A DNA stretch of 28,753 bases from JAWVEV01 sp033856535 (GTDB lineage Bacteria > Actinomycetota > Thermoleophilia > Miltoncostaeales > Miltoncostaeaceae): assembly GCA_033856535.1 (NCBI GenBank), contig JAWVEV010000168.1, positions 1 to 28,753 on the forward strand. Direction: 5' to 3'. Of the stretch, positions 7,927 through 14,773 are shown one piece after another; positions within the stretch are counted from its first letter, which is position 1, and the number at the start of each line of letters is the position of its first letter. The notes beneath the pieces were generated by a model, which had not been told where the DNA came from, did not search any database, and was given only the letters and a program-made list of their open reading frames with translations. The position numbers were made by a program, and so were the translations under genes.

Positions 7927-8663
7927 CACGCCACCGCTGCCCGGGCGATCAGCGTCCGACCCACGCGCACCATCGTGGCCCCCTCCTCCGCCGCGACGGC
8001 GTAGTCCTGGCTTGTCCCCATCGAGAGATCCCGGAAGTCGTGGCGCCCCGCCCATTCGCGGGCCATCTCGTCGCGAAGCTCGCGGACGATCGCGAAATGC
8101 CGCCGGCTGCGCTCGGCGACGGATTGGGCTGGGGGCATCGCCATCAAGCCGCCGATCACGAGCTGGGGATGAGCGGACACGAGCCGGACGAAGTCCCGGA
8201 GTCGGGACGGAAAAATACCACCTTTGGATCCCTCCTCACCAACGTTCACCTGCACCAACACCCGCGTCTCGCCCCCCGCCCGCTTCGCGATCTCCTCCGC
8301 GAGACCCTCCGAGTCGAGCGAGTGCAGCAGCCGGATCGCGGGCAGCACGTCGCGCACCTTCCGCCGCTGCAGGTGTCCGATGAAGTCGAAGGTTAGACGG
8401 CCCTCCGCGACCTCCTGCCGGGCCTCCAGATCCTGCAAGCGATTCTCGCCGACCAGCGTGAGGCCGGCGACGAGCAGCGCCGGCGTGTCCGCCGGGGCCA
8501 GGTACTTGCCCGCGAAGACCAGCGTCACGGCGCCGGCGGGACGGCCCGAGACGGCCGCGCCGGCGTCGAGCTCCTCGCGCACCTCGGCGGCCGCCGCGGC
8601 CAGCCGCTCGGCGTCGAGGGCGCCCGGCGGGGCGGCGGTGTCGTGTGGGGTCGCGGAGCTCAC
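7926..8663 (-). CDS. YggS family PLP homeostasis protein
   Basis: YggS/PLPBP proteins bind pyridoxal phosphate without known catalysis and buffer PLP levels. The 245-residue product is a single alanine-racemase-like TIM barrel. VTLVFAGKYLAP carries the PLP lysine (Lys53), followed by LVGENRLQ, FDFIGHLQRRKV, SLDSEGLAEEIAKRA, VLVQVNVGEEGSKGG, GLMAMPP and LSMGTSQDYAVAAEEGATMVRVG, which holds the phosphate-binding motif. The start is GTG at 8661-8663 in a GTGA overlap with pgeF. The pgeF-yggS-sepF order is common in actinobacteria. Confidence 0.95.
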   Translation of the reverse strand: MSSATPHDTAAPPGALDAERLAAAAAEVREELDAGAAVSGRPAGAVTLVFAGKYLAPADTPALLVAGLTLVGENRLQDLEARQEVAEGRLTFDFIGHLQRRKVRDVLPAIRLLHSLDSEGLAEEIAKRAGGETRVLVQVNVGEEGSKGGIFPSRLRDFVRLVSAHPQLVIGGLMAMPPAQSVAERSRRHFAIVRELRDEMAREWAGRHDFRDLSMGTSQDYAVAAEEGATMVRVGRTLIARAAVA

Positions 8664-9409
8664 GGGACCCAGACGATGCCAGCCTGGCGGCCCGAGCGTC
8701 GGCCATCCCGGCGGTGGGAGTAGAGCCGATCGGGCTCGCAGGAGGTGCAGCCCTCGACCTCGGTGATGGCCGAGGCGGGCACGCCGGCGGCCTCCAGCGC
8801 GCGCCGCGCCGAGCGCGCCAGCGCCACCGCGTCGCCGTGCACGACGTCCTCGCCGAAGGCCGCCGCGAAGCGGTCGCGCAGCTCCCGGGAGACCGGGTAG
8901 CAGCAGGGGCCGACGCCCGTGCCGATGGCCGCGCCGATCCGCTCGGGCTGGCCCAGCGCCGCGGCCGCGGCCGGCAGCACGCCGTCCACCAGTCCGCGCC
9001 AGCCGGCGTGGGCCGCGGCCACGGCCGGCGCGTCGCGGCGCCAGAGCAGCACCGGGAGGCAGTCGGCGGCGAGCACCACCAGGGCGAGGCCCGGGCGGTC
9101 GGTGACCAGGCCGTCGCCGTCTGGCCAGCCGCGCAGGCCGCCGGTGAAGCGGCCGGGCCGCGTCGGGGCGTCGACGGGCCGGATCGTCGCGCCGTGCACC
9201 TGGAGGCCCATGGTCACCCGCTCGGGGTCGAGTCCGAGGTCGGCGCAGACGCGCGCGCGGTTCTCGCGGACGTGCTCGGCGCGGTCCCCCGTGGCGGCGC
9301 CCAGGTTGAGACCGGCGAAGGGTCCCTCGCTCACCCCGCCGGCGCGGGTGGTGAAGACGGCCCGGACGGGCCCGTCGGCGGCGGCCTCCACCAGCGCGAG
9401 GCCGCTCAG
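8660..9409 (-). CDS. pgeF: PgeF/YfiH-family polyphenol oxidase (laccase-domain protein), probable CTG start
   Basis: PgeF-family enzymes (DUF152) are described as purine nucleoside phosphorylase/deaminase-like or as editors of peptidoglycan precursors. The product has the family's metal-site motifs: AVFTTRAGGVSEGPFAGLNLG, LQVHGATI, LAADCLPVLLW, VAAAHAGWRGLVDGVL, IGTGVGPCCYPV and GIVWV at the end. CTG at 9407-9409 overlaps the cca stop as CTGA, sits behind GGGAG at 5-nt spacing and gives 249 residues starting MSGLALVEAAADGPVRA. The alternative GTG at 9389-9391 gives 243 residues and also keeps the core, so the CTG start is less certain here than in hisF. It overlaps yggS as GTGA. Confidence 0.9.
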   Translation of the reverse strand: MSGLALVEAAADGPVRAVFTTRAGGVSEGPFAGLNLGAATGDRAEHVRENRARVCADLGLDPERVTMGLQVHGATIRPVDAPTRPGRFTGGLRGWPDGDGLVTDRPGLALVVLAADCLPVLLWRRDAPAVAAAHAGWRGLVDGVLPAAAAALGQPERIGAAIGTGVGPCCYPVSRELRDRFAAAFGEDVVHGDAVALARSARRALEAAGVPASAITEVEGCTSCEPDRLYSHRRDGRRSGRQAGIVWVP

Positions 9410-10581
9410 GTGCGCTCCCCGGCCGTCTCGAGCGCGAGCGCGAGCTGCTCCAGGCGTCCGCCGACCTCGCCGTCCAACAGCGCGGCGCGCACCGCCGCCA
9501 GCGCGCGCCCGACGGCGGGGCCGGGCCGGACGCCGGCGGCCACCAGGTCGGCGCCGCGCACGGCCGGCTGCACGTCGCGCCAGCGCTCCCACCAGCGCGC
9601 GACGGCCTCGGACCCGGCGGTGACCGCGCCGACCGCCGTGGCCGGCGGGGCGATCCGCGCCAGGCCGTCGATCTCCGACGGCCGGGACAGGCGCTCCGCG
9701 CGGGCGGCCAGGTCGGGACCGGCGGCGAGCTCGCGGGCCAGCGCGACGGCCCAGCCCGGCAGGGCGACGTCGCCGAGCCGGGCCGGCGCCACCACGGCGC
9801 CCAGGCGCAGGGGCCAGCCCGGCAGGGCCGGCGCGCCCTCGCGGGCCAGCGCGGCGTCCAGCGCGACGAGGCGCTCGGCGACCGGCTCGTCGGCGATCCA
9901 GGGCACGCCCCAGGCGCGCAGCAGCCCGGCGGCGGCGGCGGCGTCGGGCTCCTCGAGCAGCCGGCGCAGCTCCTCCCCCACCCGGGCGCTGCCCGGGTCG
10001 AGCGCCGGCGCGGCGCGGCGGACGGCGAGCTCGGTCTCCGGCGCGAGCGCGAGTCCGAGGCGCGCCGCGTAGCGGGCGGCGCGCACGATGCGGCTGGGGT
10101 CCTCGGTGAACGCGTCCTGGCGCAGGGCGCGCAGCAGCCGCGCGTCGAGGTCCTCGAGGCCGCCGAGCGGGTCCACCAGCTCGCCGGCGGCCCGTCCCGC
10201 GAGGCGCAGGGCCATCGCGTTGACGGTGAAGTCGCGGCGGGCGAGGTCCTCCGCGAGCGGGCCGGGCTCGACGATCGGCAGGGCGCCGGGGGCCGGGTAG
10301 CGCTCGCGGCGCGCGCCGGCCAGGTCGATCCGCCCGCCGTGGGGCAGCTCGATCGAGGCGGTGCCGAAGCGCTCGTGGACCGTGGCGCGGACGCCGAGCC
10401 CCCGGGCGAGCTCCTCGGCGAGGGCGAGCGCGTCGCCCTCGACCACCAGGTCGGCCTCGTCGCCGGGCGGACGGCCGAGCGCGGCGTCGCGGACCACGCC
10501 GCCGACGGCGCTCACGTCCCCGTGGAGCAGGGAGAGTGCGCGCTCGATCGCGGGGTGGGCGCGGACCGCCGCGGCCAGCAC
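9406..10581 (-). CDS. CCA tRNA nucleotidyltransferase / poly(A) polymerase family protein
   Basis: This family adds or repairs the 3' CCA of tRNA. The product (391 residues) has a class II nucleotidyltransferase head: LHGDVSAVGGVVRDAALGR (residues 19-37), then LVVEGDALALAEELA, LARRDFTVNAMALRL and EDPSRIVRAARYAARLGLAL. A long Ala-rich helical C-terminal part follows. The GTG at 10579-10581 has a strong GGAGGA Shine-Dalgarno at 7-nt spacing, which decides the start over the longer open frame to 10686. The carboxylate motif reads GDEADLVV where the family has KDxDLVV, so it is either E-x-D or has one inserted residue. CCA-adding and poly(A) or A-adding activity cannot be separated from sequence alone. 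Confidence 0.9.
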   Translation of the reverse strand: MLAAAVRAHPAIERALSLLHGDVSAVGGVVRDAALGRPPGDEADLVVEGDALALAEELARGLGVRATVHERFGTASIELPHGGRIDLAGARRERYPAPGALPIVEPGPLAEDLARRDFTVNAMALRLAGRAAGELVDPLGGLEDLDARLLRALRQDAFTEDPSRIVRAARYAARLGLALAPETELAVRRAAPALDPGSARVGEELRRLLEEPDAAAAAGLLRAWGVPWIADEPVAERLVALDAALAREGAPALPGWPLRLGAVVAPARLGDVALPGWAVALARELAAGPDLAARAERLSRPSEIDGLARIAPPATAVGAVTAGSEAVARWWERWRDVQPAVRGADLVAAGVRPGPAVGRALAAVRAALLDGEVGGRLEQLALALETAGERT

Positions 10582-10583
10582 CC

Positions 10584-10589
10584 TAGGAT
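10584..10589 (+). promoter_or_regulatory. Possible -10 box (TAGGAT), leaderless start at 10597
   Basis: TAGGAT fits TAnnnT and is 7 nt before the GTG start of the small plus-strand gene, so transcription would begin at or next to the start codon. No convincing -35 element is seen. The same bases lie between the cca Shine-Dalgarno and its start on the other strand. Confidence 0.4.
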
Positions 10590-10596
10590 CCTCCGC

Positions 10597-10851
10597 GTGG
10601 CCTACGACCCCGTCTCCCGCAAGCTGCCCGCCTCCGCGCCGATCGCCCAGCCGGAGCTGCTCGAGGCCTTCGCCCGCTTCGAGCACCTGACCCTCATGGA
10701 GCTGCAGGAGGCGTTCGACGCCTGCGAGGCGCGCTTCCGGGCCTGGGTCGGTGCGCCGGAGAACGCCGGCCGGCCCATCCGCGAGGCGCCCGACTACCTC
10801 GACCGCATCGCGCTGGACAGCCTGCTGGAGCGGCGGACCTGGACCGAGTGA
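10597..10851 (+). CDS. Small protein of unknown function
   Basis: I do not recognise this 84-residue protein. It begins GTG at 10597, 15 nt from the divergent cca start, and ends 15 nt before the convergent RidA stop. The sequence looks like a folded soluble protein and not a GC-bias shadow: two predicted helices rich in Glu, Leu and Phe (QPELLEAFARFEHLTLMELQ and EAFDACEARFRAWVG), then a Pro-rich turn and a final helix DYLDRIALDSLLERRTW. There is no signal peptide or membrane segment and a single Cys. No Shine-Dalgarno is evident; a TAGGAT box 7 nt upstream suggests a leaderless mRNA. Confidence 0.7.
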   Translation: MAYDPVSRKLPASAPIAQPELLEAFARFEHLTLMELQEAFDACEARFRAWVGAPENAGRPIREAPDYLDRIALDSLLERRTWTE

Positions 10852-10866
10852 CCGGGCCCCGCGGGC

Positions 10867-11265
10867 TCATGCCCCCGGGATGATCGCGATCGCGTCGATC
10901 TCGACGCGCGACCCCAGCGGAAGCGCCGCCACCCCGACCGTGGCGCGGGCGGGCGCCGCCCCGGCGAAGGCCTCCCGGTAGACCTCGTTCACCGTCGGGA
11001 AGTCCTCGCCGAGGTGCGTGAGGTAGATCGTCGTGCGCACGACGTGCTCCAACCCGGCGCCGGCGGCCTCGAGGATGGCCGCGACGTTCCGCAGCACGAG
11101 GGCCGTCTGGAGGGCGATGTCGTCCTCGGCGCGCTCGCCCGTGGCCGGGTCGACCGGCACCTGGCCCGAGACGAAGACCATCTCGCCCGGGGTCGCGGCG
11201 ACGGCCTGGCTGTAGGGCGCGCCGGCGACGGGCGCCGGAGCGGCGTCGGTGCGGATGGTCCTCAC
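10867..11265 (-). CDS. RidA family protein (reactive enamine/imine deaminase)
   Basis: RidA proteins hydrolyse reactive enamine or imine intermediates released by PLP enzymes. The 132-residue product has the trimeric YjgF fold pattern: PAPVAGAPYSQAV, MVFVSGQVPVDPATG, NVAAILEAAGAGLEHVVRTT, and PARATVGVAALPLGSRVEID, in which Arg107 matches the conserved catalytic arginine. Length and start are typical. GTG at 11263-11265 follows GAGGAG at 9-nt spacing; the longer frame to 11379 is not conserved. The substrate is not predictable; the subfamily is close to the canonical RidA clade because the active-site Arg is kept. Confidence 0.93.
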   Translation of the reverse strand: MRTIRTDAAPAPVAGAPYSQAVAATPGEMVFVSGQVPVDPATGERAEDDIALQTALVLRNVAAILEAAGAGLEHVVRTTIYLTHLGEDFPTVNEVYREAFAGAAPARATVGVAALPLGSRVEIDAIAIIPGA

Positions 11266-11342
11266 GTCGTGCGCCTCCTCCTGGCGGGGCCGGTCGGCGG
11301 GATGCTCGCACAGCCGGCGGATGCGGCGAGGATCGCCCGCGT

Positions 11343-11348
11343 TACGCT
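11343..11348 (+). promoter_or_regulatory. Possible -10 box (TACGCT) for leaderless VOC gene
   Basis: TACGCT fits TAnnnT and ends 6 nt before GTG at 11355. There is no Shine-Dalgarno before this gene. The -35 region has no good match, so support is positional only. Confidence 0.4.
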
Positions 11349-11354
11349 CCGTCC

Positions 11355-11882
11355 GTGAGCGATACCCCGGGACAGCCACCTCTCGACCCGCGGGTGCGGA
11401 TCGGGCACGTCCATCTGAAGGTCGCCGATCTCCCGCGCGCCCTCGACTTCTACGTCGGGGTGCTGGGCCTGGAGCTGCAGACCTATTACGGCGACAGCGC
11501 CGCCTTCGTCTCGGCCGGCGGCTACCACCACCACATCGGCCTCAACACCTGGCTGAGCAAGGACGGCTCTCCGCCGCCGCCGCGCTCGACCGGGCTGTTC
11601 CACGTCGCGATCCTCTACCCCGACCGCGCGACGCTCGCCGCCGCGGTGCGGCGGGTGATCGACGCCGGCATCCGGCTCGACGGCGCCGCGGACCACGGCG
11701 TCTCGGAGGCGATCTACCTGCGCGACCCGGACGAGAACGGGATCGAGCTCTACCGCGACCGGCCCGAGGATGAGTGGCCGAGGACGCCGGAGGGAACCCT
11801 GATCGTGTTCACCGAGCCGCTCGACCTGCGGGCGCTGCTGGCCGAGGCGCCGGCCTCCGATGGAGGCGGCCGCCCGGCCTAG
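11355..11882 (+). CDS. VOC family protein, catechol 2,3-dioxygenase-like
   Basis: Vicinal-oxygen-chelate proteins use a divalent metal in paired beta-alpha-beta-beta-beta modules. The 175-residue product has module 1 with IGHVHLKVADLPRALDFYVG and GGYHHHIGLNTWLS, and module 2 with GLFHVAILYPDRATLAAAVRR, DHGVSEAIYLRDPDENGIELY and a C-terminal PLDLRALL. Likely metal ligands are a His of the first strand, His83 (LFHVA) and the Glu of GIELY. This architecture matches the CatE-like group of dioxygenase-related proteins; real catechol cleavage is unproven and no aromatic pathway genes are nearby. It begins with GTG at 11355, divergent from ridA, and its stop overlaps the convergent methyltransferase stop in ctag. 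Confidence 0.9.
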   Translation: MSDTPGQPPLDPRVRIGHVHLKVADLPRALDFYVGVLGLELQTYYGDSAAFVSAGGYHHHIGLNTWLSKDGSPPPPRSTGLFHVAILYPDRATLAAAVRRVIDAGIRLDGAADHGVSEAIYLRDPDENGIELYRDRPEDEWPRTPEGTLIVFTEPLDLRALLAEAPASDGGGRPA

Positions 11883-12586
11883 ATGCCGTCGACCGGCCGC
11901 CCGGCGAAGGACGCCCGGTCGTCGATGCGGACGAGGTAGAGCCGCGACCGGGCGGCCATGCCGTCCGCCGGGATCAGCCGCAGCGTGCGCGGCAGGCGGA
12001 TGAACGTGCCCCGGCGGCGCTCGATGCGCAGGCCGGCCAGCGCGAGCAGGTTGATCATCACGGGCGTGGGGAGCGAGGCCAGGTGGCCCTCCGGGTCGGC
12101 CCGCCCCCGCAGCTCGCGGTAGACCTCGATCCAGTTGTAGGGGCTCGGCACCGAGATCACGGCACGGCCGCCGGGCGCGAGGACCCGCCGGATCTCGTGG
12201 AGCAGGCCGAGCTGCGAGTCGAGGTGCTCGAGCAGCTCCAGGCAGAAGACGCAGTCGCGCGAGCCGTCCTCCACCGGCAGCCGGCCCGAGGAGATGTCGG
12301 CCTCGCGCACCTCGAGCCCGAGCTCGCCGGCGCGCCGGACGTTGAGCGCGCCGAGGTCGAGGCCCAGGTAGTCGACCTGCGGCCCCGTCTCCTGGATCGC
12401 GGCGCCGAGCCCGCCCCACTTCGACCCGAGGTCCAGCACCCGCTCGCCGGCGCGCAGGCCGGCGAGGGCCAGGGCCTTGCGGAAGCGCAGCTGCGCCTCG
12501 GGGTCCCGCTCCGGCTCCTCGTCCGCCCTGCGGTCGTAGAAGCGCGAGAGGATGGCGCTGACGCGCGCCGGGCCGTCGGTGGTCAC
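11879..12586 (-). CDS. Class I SAM-dependent methyltransferase
   Basis: The product (235 residues) has a Rossmann-like methyltransferase core: motif I VLDLGSKWGGLG at residues 50-61, DYLGLDLGALNVRRA with the acidic loop, VEDGSRDCVFCLELLEHLD (motif IV region) and RRVLAPGGRAVISVPSPYNW. It resembles methyltransferase type 11/12 proteins acting on small molecules or lipids; the substrate is unknown. GTG at 12584-12586 has GGGAGG 5 nt upstream, but that sequence sits in a perfect 7-bp inverted repeat. It lies 52 nt after the phosphodiester glycosidase gene and could share its mRNA. Its stop overlaps that of the convergent VOC gene by 3 bases. Confidence 0.9.
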   Translation of the reverse strand: MTTDGPARVSAILSRFYDRRADEEPERDPEAQLRFRKALALAGLRAGERVLDLGSKWGGLGAAIQETGPQVDYLGLDLGALNVRRAGELGLEVREADISSGRLPVEDGSRDCVFCLELLEHLDSQLGLLHEIRRVLAPGGRAVISVPSPYNWIEVYRELRGRADPEGHLASLPTPVMINLLALAGLRIERRRGTFIRLPRTLRLIPADGMAARSRLYLVRIDDRASFAGRPVDGI

Positions 12587-12589
12587 GGG

Positions 12590-12605
12590 GGCCTCCCTGG
12601 AGGCC
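12590..12605 (-). promoter_or_regulatory. Inverted repeat covering the methyltransferase Shine-Dalgarno
   Basis: On the minus strand GGCCTCC and GGAGGCC flank AG, a perfect 7-bp inverted repeat ending 3 nt before the GTG start. The second arm contains the Shine-Dalgarno GGGAGG in part, so folding would hide the ribosome binding site. The tight 2-nt centre means at most 6 stacked pairs with a 4-nt loop. Function is inferred. Confidence 0.45.
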
Positions 12606-12638
12606 GCGTACCGTAGCCGACCCGGCCGAGCGTCGCGG

Positions 12639-14435
12639 CTACGGCTTGGCGAGCCCCACAGAGCGCTGCAGGCCGGACTGCCCGAGCTTGGTGCGCGCGA
12701 TGACGACGACCTCCACGGCGCCGTCCACGCGCTCGCCGCCGGCGCGCCGGCCCCAGCGGAGCGAGTGGCGCCCGGCGGCGGTCACCCTCCCGTTCGACAG
12801 CCGCTTCAGGACCGTCCCGGACGGGGTGCGGACCTCGACGGTCACCCGCGCCTGGTGCACCAGGCGGAACCCGACGTCGAGCACCGGACGACGCTTCTTG
12901 CCCACGCGCGCCTTCGTGGGGCGCGCGGTGAGGCTCGCGAGCGTCCGGTCGACGATCACGCGCCGGCGCTGGGTGGTGGGCGGCGAGCCGTCGTCGGGAA
13001 CCTGGCGCGCGACCACCTCGTAGACGCCGTCGGCGGCCTCCAGGCGGAGCGGATCGATGCGGATCGGCTGCTCGCCGGGACCGAGCGGGCCGTCGAAGAG
13101 GACCGTGGCCTCGTTGCCCGGCCTCGCGACCAGGGCGACCTTGGTGCGGCCCGGCGCGGTGGCGGCCACCACGACGCCGGCGCGGTCGTCGACGCCGTCG
13201 CCGTTCGGCGAGATGCGGAACGGCAGCGTGGAGAGCTGGAGGCCCTGGTAGGCGACGAGCAGCGCCGTGGAGACCCGCCGCGGCGAGTCCCAGGGGATGA
13301 CCAGGTCGTCGCCGACGGCCAGCTGGGCGCTGCCCCCGCCGTCCATCCCGATGGCGACCCGCGCGCCGAGCGCGGCCATGAGATCGGCCTGCTCGGCGAC
13401 GGTCAGGCCGGGGGAGCCCTGCTGCGGGCCCTCGGCGGTGACGAGGAGGATCGTGCCGTCGACGGTCTGGGCGACGGCCGAGCGCGAGGTGCGCCCGTAG
13501 AGCTGGGAGCCCGAGAACCCCTCGCCCGCGGCGTGGACCGCCTGGCCGTTGCTCACCAGCAGCGGGCCGCCGCCGATCGCGTCGGCCGCGCCCGGCGGGA
13601 GGCCGGTGACCCCGGTGGCGAGGTTCACGCGCTGCCCCGGCGCGAGCTCGCGCGCGAGGTTCCTCCCCGCCGAGCCGACCCCGGTGACCACCGCGTGGCC
13701 GGCGCCGATCGTCATGCCGCCGCCGGCGCCGGTCGCGATCACGGTGCCGCCGCGGACCTCGTTCGCCAGGAACGGCCGGTCCTCGTCCAGCCGGATGCGC
13801 GCCTCGAAGAGCGAGTCGCCCGTGGGGGTGTCGACCTGCCCGTAGGCCGGCGTGAAGAGGATCGTCTCGCTGCCGAGGATCGCGGGCCGGTTCATCGCGT
13901 CGATGCGCCGCGACCGCGGCGGCACGATGCCCGCGGGGTCGACGGTCTCGTATGTGCCGGCGAACGCCAGCCGGGCCGCGGCGAGCAGCCGGTCCGGCTG
14001 GAAGACCAGGCTCGAGCGGCCCGCCTCGGGCTCGCTCACCAGCTCGCCGCCCGACAGCAGCAGCCCGCTCGGATTGGCGTGCTCGAAGTTGAAGAAGTCC
14101 CCGTTCATCGCCGCGACGGCGCCCTCGGCGCGGCGGGAGGCCACGGCGCCGGTCACGGAGCCGCGCTGGCTGGGCGACCCGCCGGCGAGGATCGGGCGGA
14201 CCGACTGCCGCGCGCCCGGCCGGACGCGCAGGATGTGCACGACCTGTCCGCCGTCGCGCACCTGCCGCTCGTAGGTGATCCCCGGAACCAGCACGGTCTT
14301 CGTGGACGGCGAGGGCGGCGGAAGCGCCGTGACCTCGGTCCGGGCGCCGGCGGGGACGGCCGCGGCGGAGAGGAGGAGCACGGCGACGGCCGCGGGTCGG
14401 AGAAGGCGCCGGCTCACGGGGGCGTACCCAAGCAT
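12639..14435 (-). CDS. Secreted phosphodiester glycosidase (NAGPA-domain) protein with FlgD-like C-terminus
   Basis: The product (598 residues) begins with a signal peptide (about residues 9-32, RRLLRPAAVAVLLLSAAAVPAGA), then a phosphodiester glycosidase domain of the NAGPA type (PF09992-like) at about 105-395, seen in VAAMNGDFFNFEHA, AIGGGPLLVSNGQAV, VDGTILLVTAEGPQQG and RVAIGMDGGGSAQLAV. From about residue 406 comes PFRISPNGDGVDDRAG, the acidic motif that opens FlgD-like or gliding-motility immunoglobulin-like domains, followed by a second beta-rich region ending SLRWGRRAGGERVDGA. Bacterial homologues are proposed to act on exopolysaccharide or cell-wall phosphodiesters; the substrate here is unknown. 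ATG at 14433-14435 is chosen for the signal peptide; GTG at 14415-14417 is an alternative. The frame extends upstream without similarity. Confidence 0.88.
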   Translation of the reverse strand: MLGYAPVSRRLLRPAAVAVLLLSAAAVPAGARTEVTALPPPSPSTKTVLVPGITYERQVRDGGQVVHILRVRPGARQSVRPILAGGSPSQRGSVTGAVASRRAEGAVAAMNGDFFNFEHANPSGLLLSGGELVSEPEAGRSSLVFQPDRLLAAARLAFAGTYETVDPAGIVPPRSRRIDAMNRPAILGSETILFTPAYGQVDTPTGDSLFEARIRLDEDRPFLANEVRGGTVIATGAGGGMTIGAGHAVVTGVGSAGRNLARELAPGQRVNLATGVTGLPPGAADAIGGGPLLVSNGQAVHAAGEGFSGSQLYGRTSRSAVAQTVDGTILLVTAEGPQQGSPGLTVAEQADLMAALGARVAIGMDGGGSAQLAVGDDLVIPWDSPRRVSTALLVAYQGLQLSTLPFRISPNGDGVDDRAGVVVAATAPGRTKVALVARPGNEATVLFDGPLGPGEQPIRIDPLRLEAADGVYEVVARQVPDDGSPPTTQRRRVIVDRTLASLTARPTKARVGKKRRPVLDVGFRLVHQARVTVEVRTPSGTVLKRLSNGRVTAAGRHSLRWGRRAGGERVDGAVEVVVIARTKLGQSGLQRSVGLAKP

Positions 14436-14773
14436 CCAATCCACCGATGCCAAAGGGCGGGTGTGCCGCGGGGCCCTCCGCCGGCCGGCCGTCGCCGGGG
14501 AACGCGCCCGCCGCCGCGCGCTCGCCGCGCGCGGGGTGGACCGCGACGCCTCGGAGCTCCGCTGCGTCCGGAGGGTCGTGGGGTGAGCCGCGAGCACCCC
14601 GGTCGATCAGGCATTCCGCCCGTCATTTGAACGGACCCAATCGGCGGGCGCCGGGGGGCTTCAGGATCTCGAGGATCCGGCGGGTCGCGGACCCGGCGGG
14701 GCCCGCGAAACCCCTCGGAGGGACTGTCCGAACGGACGGTGTCCGGGGGGGCGCGTTCGCTCACCATCCGTTC
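14436..14773. other. Divergent intergenic region (338 bp) with repeated GAACGGA motif
   Basis: No gene is supported here. It separates the minus-strand glycosidase gene from the plus-strand GIY-YIG gene and is the largest non-coding stretch in the window. GAACGGAC occurs at 14629-14636 and at 14730-14737, the latter forming GTCCG-AA-CGGAC, and a reverse-oriented near-copy (ATCCGTTC) at 14766-14773 touches the ATG. A cgggtc-gcg-gacccg hairpin lies at 14681-14695. No convincing -35/-10 pair or riboswitch was recognised. Confidence 0.6.

Noticed and set aside
12552..14630. Plus-strand open frame of 692 codons opposite the glycosidase gene
   Set aside because: The opposite strand encodes a clear signal peptide and NAGPA domain; the plus-strand reading is a low-complexity GC-bias shadow.
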